A stretch of 11,091 nucleotides of DNA from JALHTG01 sp964653695. Its GTDB lineage: Archaea; Thermoproteota; Bathyarchaeia; 40CM-2-53-6; JALHTG01. Where the stretch lies: positions 1 through 11,091 of the forward strand of contig CAZZFQ010000045.1 of NCBI GenBank assembly GCA_964653695.1. Direction: 5' to 3'. Below, in pieces: positions 1-5,452 of this stretch. The position numbers and the translations under genes were made by a program. The notes beneath the pieces are model-generated. The model was not told where the DNA came from and ran no database searches. It saw only the letters and a program-made list of their open reading frames with translations. Within the stretch, counting starts at the first letter, position 1. The number at the start of each line of letters is the position of its first letter.

Positions 1-57
1 GAGCAATGGCTTTTATGTTCCACAATGTTTCACGGACGGTAGGCAGGTGGAATCGTG

Positions 58-141
58 ATGAAGAAGATATTCGTAATTGGAGCGATTGGTTTGATCGCCG
101 CCGCAGCGATAGCTCTACTCGTTAGAAACAGGAAGCACTAG
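58..141 (+). CDS. 27-residue single-span membrane micropeptide (hypothetical)
   Basis: A short reading frame begins MKKIFVIGAIG and ends LLVRNRKH. Two lysines come first, then about 19 hydrophobic residues rich in Ala, Ile and Leu, then a basic tail (R, R, K, H). This is the pattern of a single membrane helix flanked by positive charges. GGTGG at 46-50 lies 7 nt before the ATG, a good archaeal SD spacing; a GTG directly before the ATG could also serve. An in-frame stop at 40-42 rules out a longer upstream gene. TTTTATG at 11-17 could be a weak TATA element. It ends 7 nt from the end of the convergent zinc-ribbon gene. No family recognised; chance ORFs of this length are common, so the support is the SD plus the membrane-helix composition. 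Confidence 0.4.
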   Translation: MKKIFVIGAIGLIAAAAIALLVRNRKH

Positions 142-148
142 GTCGACC

Positions 149-253
149 TCACTCAAGGATTCTTCTCGATCTTCTCAGCCTGACATTGCAGAACGGACAC
201 GTCGGCTGGTACTCAGAGAACTCCGTCCTACACTGAGGACAATACCAACTCAT
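149..253 (-). CDS. 34-residue zinc-ribbon protein
   Basis: The minus-strand frame starts at ATG (253) with MSWYCPQC, continues to TCPFCNVRL and ends in a basic tail (RRSRRILE). The two CxxC knuckles (C5/C8 and C19/C22) are 10 residues apart, as in a minimal zinc ribbon, with proline after the first Cys of each. GAGGGGG (complement of 259-265) lies 5 nt before the ATG, one of the strongest SD matches in the window. Family knowledge: very small zinc-ribbon proteins are common in archaea and often bind nucleic acid or partner proteins, usually with unknown role. The basic tail would suit RNA or DNA contact, but that is inference. It lies about 200 nt downstream of the ABC ATPase on the same strand and converges with the micropeptide gene. 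Confidence 0.75.
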   Translation of the reverse strand: MSWYCPQCRTEFSEYQPTCPFCNVRLRRSRRILE

Positions 254-258
254 CTTGG

Positions 259-265
259 CCCCCTC
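259..265 (-). promoter_or_regulatory. Shine-Dalgarno site of the zinc-ribbon gene
   Basis: GAGGGGG on the minus strand, 5 nt before the ATG at 253. It is a main reason to accept this very short frame as a gene. Confidence 0.6.
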
Positions 266-456
266 GATAGACTGCTGCACATGTCACTCTTAGATCTTTA
301 CTCGAAGCGCCAAGGAGAGACGAAGCCTCGCGGCATAGGCAACAAGCATCCGACGTGAATGGTCAACTGTCAATGAGATGTGCCTATCTCACACCTATAT
401 CACTGCCGTAACGCGAGAAGTCTGTCGTTGGCAACCTACCCAATGGCGAGGCTGCT
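266..456. other. Non-coding stretch between ABC ATPase and zinc-ribbon gene
   Basis: I see no convincing gene, tRNA or repeat here. It should contain the 3' end of the ABC ATPase transcript and any leader of the zinc-ribbon gene. GATATAG on the minus strand near 390-400 is a weak TATA-like motif. A 27-codon minus-strand frame from a TTG has no SD and is not called. Confidence 0.4.
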
Positions 457-1200
457 TTAGCTCCTGAGGTAGTCACGTACAAATACGTCTACAGGGTTTT
501 CGAGAAGTTCCTGTAAGGTGCCCACTTGGACTAGCTGTCCATTCCGCATTATGGCGATTCGATCAGCCATCGCGATGGCGTCAGCCATATTGTGTGTGAC
601 ATACATTGTCGTTGCGCCTTGCTCCCTATGCCACCGTTTGATCTCTTGTCGCACCTTTACTCGGCTGGGTGGGTCTAGGTTGCTGAGGGGCTCATCAAAG
701 AGGAAGACCTTTGGGGATACGGTCATGGCTCGGGCAAGTGCCACCCGCTGCTTCTGTCCCGGCGAAAGCTGATCAGGCTTGCGGGAGAACAGCTTCCTCT
801 CCAACCCCACCCTCCTAGTGACATCTGAAAGCCGCGCAGCAATATCCTCCAACCTCCAATTCCGTATCTTGAGGGCGAAGCTGATGTTGCTGTACCTCCG
901 TTCATCTAACACCTTCATGTGGGGCCAGAGGGCATAGCTCTGAAAGATCATCTGTACACCCCGCCTGCCCGCTGGCACGTCGTCAACTAGTACACCGTCC
1001 AGGTAAATGTGGCCGGAATCCTGCTTCTCCAGTCCTGCTATGAGCCTAAGCAGAGTTGTTTTGCCGCAGCCTGATGGGCCTACCACCACCAAGAACTCAG
1101 CAGGCTCGACGGTGATGGTGAAGTCGTCCACGGCTGCCACAGTTTCGCGGCCGCTATGGAGCAGTTTCGTTATATGTTCCAGCTGCACTCTGCTCATCAT
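457..1200 (-). CDS. MalK/UgpC-like ABC transporter ATPase, nucleotide-binding domain only
   Basis: An ATP-hydrolysing ABC subunit, which normally drives import of a solute through a partner permease. Visible motifs: Walker A GPSGCGKTT (41-49), Q-loop Gln87, signature LSPGQ (145-149), Walker B VFLFDE with Glu170, D-loop SNLD (173-176), and switch His203. Sequence and order fit the MalK/UgpC/PotA importer group. The protein stops at about 247 residues, just after the ENPVDVFVRDYL segment where the TOBE/OB regulatory domain of MalK-type proteins (about 370 aa) would begin, so this is a short form. A few extra residues (ERRYS) sit after the PHMKVLD segment, and the usual LSGGQ is LSPGQ. Two ATGs are in tandem; AGGTGA lies 3 nt before the first and 6 nt before the second, so 1197 may be the real start. 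No permease or binding-protein gene lies on either side, so the substrate cannot be told. Confidence 0.9.
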   Translation of the reverse strand: MMSRVQLEHITKLLHSGRETVAAVDDFTITVEPAEFLVVVGPSGCGKTTLLRLIAGLEKQDSGHIYLDGVLVDDVPAGRRGVQMIFQSYALWPHMKVLDERRYSNISFALKIRNWRLEDIAARLSDVTRRVGLERKLFSRKPDQLSPGQKQRVALARAMTVSPKVFLFDEPLSNLDPPSRVKVRQEIKRWHREQGATTMYVTHNMADAIAMADRIAIMRNGQLVQVGTLQELLENPVDVFVRDYLRS

Positions 1201-1262
1201 AGCTCACCTGGTGGTGGACTTCTCGGCATATCAACGGAGAGATATGGTTTCTGTGTTTCATG

Positions 1263-1376
1263 CTATCTGTCGAAGTGGTCTATCAAGATCTCATCGGAGG
1301 CTGGGAGGCGGTTCGGCAGACTTGGATCTGGAAGGTTCCAGTCAGAGTCTAGACTTGATTGCATCCGCGGCTCCAT
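1263..1376 (-). CDS. Possible 37-residue ORF between iscU and the ABC ATPase
   Basis: The frame starts with ATG at 1376, 14 nt after the iscU stop, with AGGAA 5 nt upstream as a fair SD. It begins MEPRMQSSLDSDW, is rich in Asp, Pro and Ser, and ends DEILIDHFDR. The composition looks protein-like and acidic, with no membrane segment or Cys motif. It would sit in one transcript with iscU and the ABC ATPase, about 60 nt before the latter. I recognise no family. It could be a real small gene, the decayed end of a larger one, or chance. Confidence 0.25.
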   Translation of the reverse strand: MEPRMQSSLDSDWNLPDPSLPNRLPASDEILIDHFDR

Positions 1377-1390
1377 CTTGGTTCCTGCAA

Positions 1391-1885
1391 TCAAATTAGG
1401 ATGTATCCTTTTTGCCTCATCTCTTCTATCAACGGCTTCATCCTCTCATGCTTCTCAGTCAGCTCTTGAGGAACGGGTAAGTTGTTTCTGGAGAGGTAGT
1501 CACGGATAGCGTCTCTTAGAGCATCATCCGCCAGAACAGAGCAGTGAATCTTCTGCTCAGGCAACCCATTTAGCGCAGATACTATGTCGTCTTTCGTGAT
1601 CCTTAGCGCCTCCTCCACAGTCCTATTCTTAACGAGCTCTGTAAGGATGCTACCGCATGCTATCGAGGCTGCACATCCTTGAGTTCTGTATCTCGCATCC
1701 ACTATCCTGCCTTCTGAAACTTTTATCCAGAACTTGGTTATGTCTCCGCAGAAATCACTCATGTAAATTCCGATACCATCTGCATTCTCTATCTCACCAA
1801 CATTCCTCGGATTCTTGTAATGTTCAAGCACAATCTGGCTGTACATACCGATTTGGAACTGAGTGCTTCGCTGCCTGATAACCAT
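1391..1885 (-). CDS. iscU: IscU/NifU-type iron-sulfur cluster assembly scaffold
   Basis: A cytosolic scaffold on which [2Fe-2S]/[4Fe-4S] clusters are built before transfer to apoproteins. The three cluster-binding Cys and nearby residues of IscU are in place: C46 in DFCGD (with Asp48), C71 in TQGCAAS and C115 in KIHCSVLAD, where His114 precedes the Cys. The N-terminal part (VLEHYKNPRNVGEI) is typical. At 164 aa it is longer than IscU (about 128 aa), owing to a charged tail (ELTEKHERMKPLIEEMRQKG) and perhaps a wrong start. Family alignment favours Met14 (1846, MYSQIVLEHY) over Met1; neither has an SD, so a leaderless mRNA is possible. No cysteine desulfurase or SufBCD gene lies nearby. It diverges from the ferredoxin gene, a possible client of the Fe-S machinery. 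Confidence 0.92.
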   Translation of the reverse strand: MVIRQRSTQFQIGMYSQIVLEHYKNPRNVGEIENADGIGIYMSDFCGDITKFWIKVSEGRIVDARYRTQGCAASIACGSILTELVKNRTVEEALRITKDDIVSALNGLPEQKIHCSVLADDALRDAIRDYLSRNNLPVPQELTEKHERMKPLIEEMRQKGYILI

Positions 1886-2051
1886 TTTTTGCAGAAATGA
1901 ATAGCGTGGCGGGAGCGGCTGAGTATGAACGCCTTATGGGACATACCGGAATAGCGACCGGCTTTGTGGATGCGTACGTTTTTTCGTAGAAAGTCAAGTT
2001 GATTTAGATGAGCGTAAGATAACATAAACAGTAAACAGGCACGGCTTAACA
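1886..2051. other. Divergent intergenic region between iscU and ferredoxin
   Basis: This region must carry the promoters of iscU (minus) and the ferredoxin (plus). Weak TATA-like candidates on the plus strand are GATTTAGATG (2001-2010) and AACATAAACA (2021-2030); the latter would place a start site near 2050. Runs of six T occur at 1885-1890 and 1979-1984. A 30-codon plus-strand frame (1897-1989) lies here without a clear SD. No strong operator-like palindrome seen. Confidence 0.3.
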
Positions 2052-2075
2052 TTGGATGTAGGGATAGAGGCAGGA

Positions 2076-2294
2076 GTGTTGGCGAAGATATTCATTGATA
2101 AGAGGTTATGTAAGGGATGCGGAATATGCGTAGAGTTCTGCCCACGAAAAGTGCTGGAGATGGGAAGCGACATGGATGAGAGAGGGTTCCACATGCCTGA
2201 AGCCAAAAGAGCTGAGGACTGCAGCCTCTGCGGACTATGCGAACTATACTGCCCAGATTTCGCCATATGCGCTAGGGAGGAACTGAAGAGATGA
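2076..2294 (+). CDS. KorD-like ferredoxin with two [4Fe-4S] motifs
   Basis: A small soluble electron carrier. Two full cluster motifs are visible: CKGCGICVEFCP and CSLCGLCELYCP, separated by about 29 residues including DERGFHMPEA. That layout resembles the delta subunit of 2-oxoacid:ferredoxin oxidoreductases (KorD/PorD). No alpha, beta or gamma subunit gene is nearby, so it may be a free ferredoxin. I prefer the GTG at 2076, because GAGG at 2067-2070 lies 5 nt upstream, giving 72 aa; the frame is open back to a TTG at 2052 (80 aa). Its TGA overlaps the ATG of the next gene (ATGA at 2291-2294), so the two are probably translationally coupled and work together. Confidence 0.88.
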   Translation: MLAKIFIDKRLCKGCGICVEFCPRKVLEMGSDMDERGFHMPEAKRAEDCSLCGLCELYCPDFAICAREELKR

Positions 2295-2869
2295 GTGAAG
2301 AAGAGTCGGTGAGAAGGCTAGCCGAGGTGAAAGCGTACCTAGAGAAGCGCATGCTTGAGATACAGGATGAGGCCTCAAAGCTCAAGTCACTCCTAGAAGT
2401 TGTGGACGCCAGCTTGGCAGAAAGGAGCTTCAAGAAGATGGAAGTTCCCAAGCCCACACCTGTCTCACCCGGTCCTAGCCCTCCTATGTTTCAACAAGCA
2501 GAGGCTATGAGGCAAGTTGTGCCATTGAAGACGCCTGAGGGAGTCCATTTGGCGGACACTTCCGAGACTGAGAGCGAGCTGATCGTCACACCGGCGCCCG
2601 GCATGAAGTTTGATGTCTCGGCTCCGCCTTTCAGAGCGTTCTTGGTGGGTCGTGTCTTAGAGCCTATGCGCAGCAGAGACGACGCAGCAACCAGAACTGG
2701 CCAGTTGAGTCCTGACAGAGTCCTATCATATGCTCTTGAGCAGGATGGAAACCTGATGAAGAGGCTGGTAGTCAAGAACTACGGGGACGAGAGGCGCCTT
2801 CAGGAGCTTCGGAACGCAATTCGTTGGACCCTGAGGAGAATCTACGAGAGAACACAGGCCAGAACTTGA
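2291..2869 (+). CDS. Coiled-coil protein of unknown function coupled to ferredoxin
   Basis: I do not recognise a named family. Visible layout over 192 aa: a charged helical N-terminus of about 47 residues with heptad-like leucines and valines (a likely coiled coil), a Pro-rich linker (about 52-66), a variable middle, and a conserved-looking C-terminal domain (about 113-188). That domain starts PPFRAFLVGRVLEPM and ends in a basic helix (ELRNAIRWTLRRIYER). No Cys, so it binds no Fe-S cluster itself; no signal peptide or membrane span. GGAGG at 2276-2280 lies 10 nt before the ATG. The 4-nt overlap with the ferredoxin gene suggests a physical or functional partner, perhaps a docking or oligomerising factor, which is inference. 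Confidence 0.85.
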   Translation: MSEEESVRRLAEVKAYLEKRMLEIQDEASKLKSLLEVVDASLAERSFKKMEVPKPTPVSPGPSPPMFQQAEAMRQVVPLKTPEGVHLADTSETESELIVTPAPGMKFDVSAPPFRAFLVGRVLEPMRSRDDAATRTGQLSPDRVLSYALEQDGNLMKRLVVKNYGDERRLQELRNAIRWTLRRIYERTQART

Positions 2870-2885
2870 GCGCTAGACAAGCGCT
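2869..2885 (+). repeat. Short inverted repeat after the coiled-coil gene
   Basis: AGCGCT, a 5-nt loop AGACA, then AGCGCT can form a 6-bp stem. It starts at the last base of the stop codon. No T-run follows, so it is not a classical terminator; it might stabilise the 3' end of the message, or be chance. Confidence 0.25.
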
Positions 2886-2945
2886 ACTGACGTAAGGAAG
2901 AGTAAAATCGGGCACCATCCTACTTGGATCAATGGGTCTAAGACT

Positions 2946-3203
2946 ATGTCCTCCGAGCTAGGTGAATACGTGAAATCTCCTCTCTGGCCTCTTCTAGTTG
3001 ACACAGCTCACGCCCTAGTCATGTACAGAAGCCACAAGCGCTACATCTCAACCGTAATACTCAACGAGAAGCCAAATATTACGCCGAAGGACCTGAGCAT
3101 ACAGATCGGGATACCGCTCGGAGAGGCTCTCGTAATTCTACATGAGTTGAGAAGCGAAAGCCCAACCGCAACGTCTCAAACTCCGCCCTCTTCGTCCAAG
3201 TAG
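2946..3203 (+). CDS. Small helix-turn-helix-like protein, unknown function
   Basis: 85 aa. A helical N-terminal half (WPLLVDTAHALVMY) is followed by a segment about 43-69 (NITPKDLSIQIGIPLGEALV) with the spacing of a helix-turn-helix. There a helix, the turn IGIPLGE and a second helix ALVILHELR match the pattern of archaeal winged-helix proteins, where a 'recognition' helix runs into LxEL. The last 15 residues are a Ser/Thr/Pro tail, probably disordered. The ATG has only a weak SD (GGGT at 2934-2937). AGTAAAATC near 2890-2898 is AT-rich and might be promoter. It is too small for a full winged helix with wings, so it could also be a protein- or ribosome-binding module. It precedes the DUF4152 gene by 93 nt. 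Confidence 0.7.
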   Translation: MSSELGEYVKSPLWPLLVDTAHALVMYRSHKRYISTVILNEKPNITPKDLSIQIGIPLGEALVILHELRSESPTATSQTPPSSSK

Positions 3204-3246
3204 TCTGCACTTCGTTGAGACGAAACACTCCTTTCCTTCTCCGAAC

Positions 3247-3253
3247 GCTTTAA
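3247..3253 (+). promoter_or_regulatory. Possible TATA element of the DUF4152 gene
   Basis: CTTTAAG lies about 45 nt before the TTG start, which would put transcription start near 3277 and leave a leader of about 20 nt with GGGGG (3283-3287) as SD. Weak motif; position is the main argument. Confidence 0.25.
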
Positions 3254-3296
3254 GCCGACAGAAGCTATCTGGCCTTGTTCACGGGGGCCTTGAAGG

Positions 3297-3989
3297 TTGA
3301 GGATAGTTGCAGCCGACTCTGGCTCCGCAATATTAGATGAAAGCTTCACGCCCCAGAGAATCGTGGCTGCCGCCTCGATCAGCACAGAGATACCCTACAG
3401 AAACGCATTCACTCAGATCTCCGAACTTCTCATGGCACCGATGAATCAACACGACTTGATAGTCAAAGAGCTCAAGATGTGCAGAAAGCTGCTACAAGAC
3501 GCTTCGGCTGACGCGGTCCACCTCGACATGAGCCTCGGCGGAATGTCCGTCTCCCAACTCACCATGTCCGACCTGCAGGACATGCGGATCTCTTCAAAAG
3601 CGAAGGAGAGAATCAGAGGAGTTCTGCCCGAACTGCGAAAACTGGCTACCGAGATCGAGCAAGAGTTCAAAGTAGAGGTTCTGGCGATCGGAAAGGAAAG
3701 CCTTCCTGTCAGGATAGCTGAGCTGACCGCGGGAGCCTGCTCGGTCATATATGCATGTAAAGAGGCTTTGAAGCATCATCAAGCCATTCTCCTCGGTCTC
3801 CCTGCGCTTTGCACAATCGCAGCGGGCGAACGACAGGTCACCGCAAGATCGCTTCAACAGGGCGAGCATGATATCCTAGGGTATGCTCAGGACAACAATG
3901 GAGTAATTCAGAAGGTGAGGATCAATGAATTCAACAATCCTGCGGTTCGAGGCTTCAGAGTCCTTAGGATAGAAGAGACGGAACCTTGA
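3297..3989 (+). CDS. DUF4152 protein (PF2046-like, RNase H-fold nuclease family)
   Basis: Recognised by the N-terminus MRIVAADSGSAILDE, by HLDMSLGG (75-82), by IGKESLPVRIAELTAG (131-146), by the GLP segment (LLGLP near 168) and by a C-terminal FNNPAVRGFRVLRIEE. These match the archaeal family typified by Pyrococcus furiosus PF2046, which from memory has an RNase H-like fold and has been described as a 3'-5' exonuclease. Asp7 and Asp77 are good candidates for metal-binding acids, with Glu142 as a third. The length of 230 aa fits the family. The start is TTG, supported by the family N-terminus; GGGGG at 3283-3287 is a fair SD. A role in RNA or DNA turnover is inferred; no partner gene is obvious. 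Confidence 0.8.
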   Translation: MRIVAADSGSAILDESFTPQRIVAAASISTEIPYRNAFTQISELLMAPMNQHDLIVKELKMCRKLLQDASADAVHLDMSLGGMSVSQLTMSDLQDMRISSKAKERIRGVLPELRKLATEIEQEFKVEVLAIGKESLPVRIAELTAGACSVIYACKEALKHHQAILLGLPALCTIAAGERQVTARSLQQGEHDILGYAQDNNGVIQKVRINEFNNPAVRGFRVLRIEETEP

Positions 3990-3991
3990 AA

Positions 3992-4004
3992 TCACCTCAG
4001 GTGA
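3992..4004. repeat. 13-nt palindrome upstream of the nucleotidyltransferase gene
   Basis: TCACCT, one base, AGGTGA: perfect 6-bp arms, 27 nt before the ATG at 4032 and just after the DUF4152 stop. It could be an operator or a small hairpin that masks the AGGTGA SD-like sequence. Short enough to occur by chance. Confidence 0.25.
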
Positions 4005-4031
4005 AATCTGCGTTCCACAATGTGACTGGTT

Positions 4032-4520
4032 ATGGAGTCGACTCTTGAAAGGATCAAGAAGACAATCTTGGCGGTAGGGAACAAATACAGGATCAAGGTG
4101 CTAGCCATAGTTCTTTACGGTTCGAGAGCAAGAGGTGACTATTCCTTCGGGAGCGACTACGACATTTTCGCACTGATGGGAGACAAGACGACTCTCTTGC
4201 AGTTTGTCCAATTCTCCTCGGAGTTCAGAATGTCAGCCTACAAGCTAGGCCCGATCAAGTTGTACGCATGTGCAAAGAGAGACTTCGTTAAGATGATGAA
4301 TAGAAACCCGTTCCTCGGAGCTTTCTGCTTCATAATAGCCACGGAGGGAAAGGCGATCTACGAGAAGGGCAAAGAATTCCAGAAACTGAAGGACTATGTG
4401 AGGAACCTGCCGAAAGGGAGGAGAATGTCCCTGTTAAACAAGTGCAAGAGAATGAGCGAGCGTCTGGGCTCGCCGAAATGGATTGAATATTGGAAGACCA
4501 AACTAGCAGAGGAAAACTGA
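4032..4520 (+). CDS. Minimal nucleotidyltransferase (MNT-type fold)
   Basis: The active-site signature GSRARGDYSFGSDYD (30-44) is the GS-x10-DxD motif of the polymerase-beta-like nucleotidyltransferases, with metal ligands Asp42 and Asp44. In MNT proteins a third Asp sits on the next strand (VDLV-type); here the strand reads GPIKLYAC (73-80) with Lys76 near that place, so the third acid appears missing. The rest (about 85-162) is helical and basic, and 162 aa is longer than a bare MNT (about 100). MNT proteins often pair with HEPN toxins, but no HEPN gene is adjacent. The ATG is fixed by an in-frame stop at 4023; there is no close SD. Could be a modified or non-catalytic NTase; substrate unknown. 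Confidence 0.82.
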   Translation: MESTLERIKKTILAVGNKYRIKVLAIVLYGSRARGDYSFGSDYDIFALMGDKTTLLQFVQFSSEFRMSAYKLGPIKLYACAKRDFVKMMNRNPFLGAFCFIIATEGKAIYEKGKEFQKLKDYVRNLPKGRRMSLLNKCKRMSERLGSPKWIEYWKTKLAEEN

Positions 4521-4552
4521 ACTTCAAAGCAGGAAGTCGAAGCGCCCGGTGA

Positions 4553-4560
4553 GGAGGAGG
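4553..4560 (+). promoter_or_regulatory. Strong Shine-Dalgarno site before thiI
   Basis: GGAGGAGG. It ends 20 nt before the first standard in-frame start (TTG 4581), too far for normal use, but only 5 nt before an in-frame ATA at 4566. This decides how the thiI start is read; see the thiI entry. Confidence 0.55.
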
Positions 4561-4580
4561 CCCGTATAGAACCTGTTGTA

Positions 4581-5352
4581 TTGATCTCCACATCTGAGAT
4601 CATTCTGAAGAGCCCCTACGTAAGAGGCTCGCTGCAAAGAACACTCCTCGAACACCTACGGTGGAGACTGAGACGTTCAGGCTTCGGAGACTTCAAAACA
4701 ACAATCGACGCCGGAAGAATCGTAGTTTCCGGCCTCAACGACCTTCGTGCAGCCGAAGCATGTTCCAAGGTTTTTGGGGTGGCAGCCACCATGAGCGCTA
4801 TCAAGCAGCCTAGCGACCGAGCTAAGCTTCCAGAAGCAGTAACAAGGTACGCTGAGACTCGCATTTCGAAAGGTGATAGCTTCGCGGTCAGGGCTCACGT
4901 CGTGGGGTCCTACCCGGCCTCAAGCAAAGACATCGAGAAAGAAGCTGGGGCCTCTATCCTCGCCCACCTTGGAGAAGACAACGTGACAGTGGACCTCGAA
5001 GATCCAGACAAGAGTATCTACGTTGAGATCAGAGGAAGCGCTGCTTACCTTTACGATAGGCGTATCGGAGGATGCGGCGGCCTACCATATGGATCTCAGG
5101 GAAGACTTGTTGGAATGCTCTCGGGAGGCATTGACAGCCCAGTAGCATCATGGCTCATGATGAAGAGAGGTAGCCACGTCATCCCTGTCTTCATAGATAT
5201 GGCTCCCTACGCCGGAAGAGACTACGAGGAGAAAGCAATCGACGTGGCAAGAATACTGAGAGAGTACGCTCCGGTCAGCAAGTATCGAATGATTGTCGCC
5301 CCCTTTTCCAAGGTCCTAGATGCGATCTCAAGAATGAAGGAAACAAGGTATA
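4581..5352 (+). CDS. thiI: ThiI tRNA 4-thiouridine sulfurtransferase, 5' part up to the N gap
   Basis: ThiI adenylates U8 of tRNA and transfers sulfur to make 4-thiouridine; in many organisms it also feeds thiamine thiazole synthesis. Domains in order: N-terminal ferredoxin-like domain (1-65), THUMP domain (about 65-160), then the PP-loop pyrophosphatase domain with GGLPYGSQG (166-174) and the P-loop SGGIDSPVA (181-189). TTG 4581 is the first standard start, but it cuts the first beta strand: the frame stays open upstream as EPVVLISTSEIILKS, which matches other ThiI N-termini. An ATA at 4566, right behind GGAGGAGG, is the better-placed start. The upstream frame is open back to the nucleotidyltransferase stop (4518-4520), with no ATG, GTG or TTG. 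The coding frame runs unbroken to the N run and continues at 5508 once the duplicated 55 bp are collapsed. Confidence 0.93.
5298..5352 (+). repeat. Left copy of 55-bp overlap flanking the assembly gap
   Basis: Identical base for base to 5453-5507, beginning GCCCCCTTTTCC and ending AACAAGGTATA. It ends exactly at the first N. Such an overlap is what a contig end shared by two contigs leaves when a scaffolder inserts Ns instead of merging. Confidence 0.95.
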
Positions 5353-5452
5353 NNNNNNNNNNNNNNNNNNNNNNNNNNNNNNNNNNNNNNNNNNNNNNNN
5401 NNNNNNNNNNNNNNNNNNNNNNNNNNNNNNNNNNNNNNNNNNNNNNNNNNNN
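5353..5452. other. Assembly gap of exactly 100 N inside thiI
   Basis: 100 Ns is a conventional placeholder for unknown gap length. The identical 55 bp on each side indicate a negative gap (overlap), so probably no sequence is missing. Confidence 0.97.

Noticed and set aside
266..456. 27-codon minus-strand frame from a TTG (TVDHSRRMLVAYAARL...)
   Set aside because: No SD, no recognisable motif; expected by chance.
457..1200. SufC identity for the ABC ATPase because iscU is adjacent
   Set aside because: The motifs and flanks (PHMKV, ENPVDVFVRDYL) fit MalK-type importers, and sufB/sufD are absent.
1897..1989. 30-codon plus-strand ORF (MNSVAGAAEYERLMG...) between iscU and the ferredoxin gene
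   Set aside because: Protein-like composition, but no SD and it fills the region that must hold two promoters; too short to call without conservation.
17..4023. 12-mer GTTCCACAATGT present at 17-28 and 4012-4023
   Set aside because: A few shared 12-mers are expected by chance in 11 kb; no further similarity around the two sites.
3950..4130. GGTTCGA motifs resembling a tRNA T-loop (near 3954 and 4119)
   Set aside because: Both lie inside coding sequence with no cloverleaf partner stems; no tRNA gene found in the window.
4032..4520. HEPN-MNT toxin-antitoxin pair
   Set aside because: No HEPN-domain gene with an Rx4-6H motif lies on either side; the neighbours are the DUF4152 gene and thiI.
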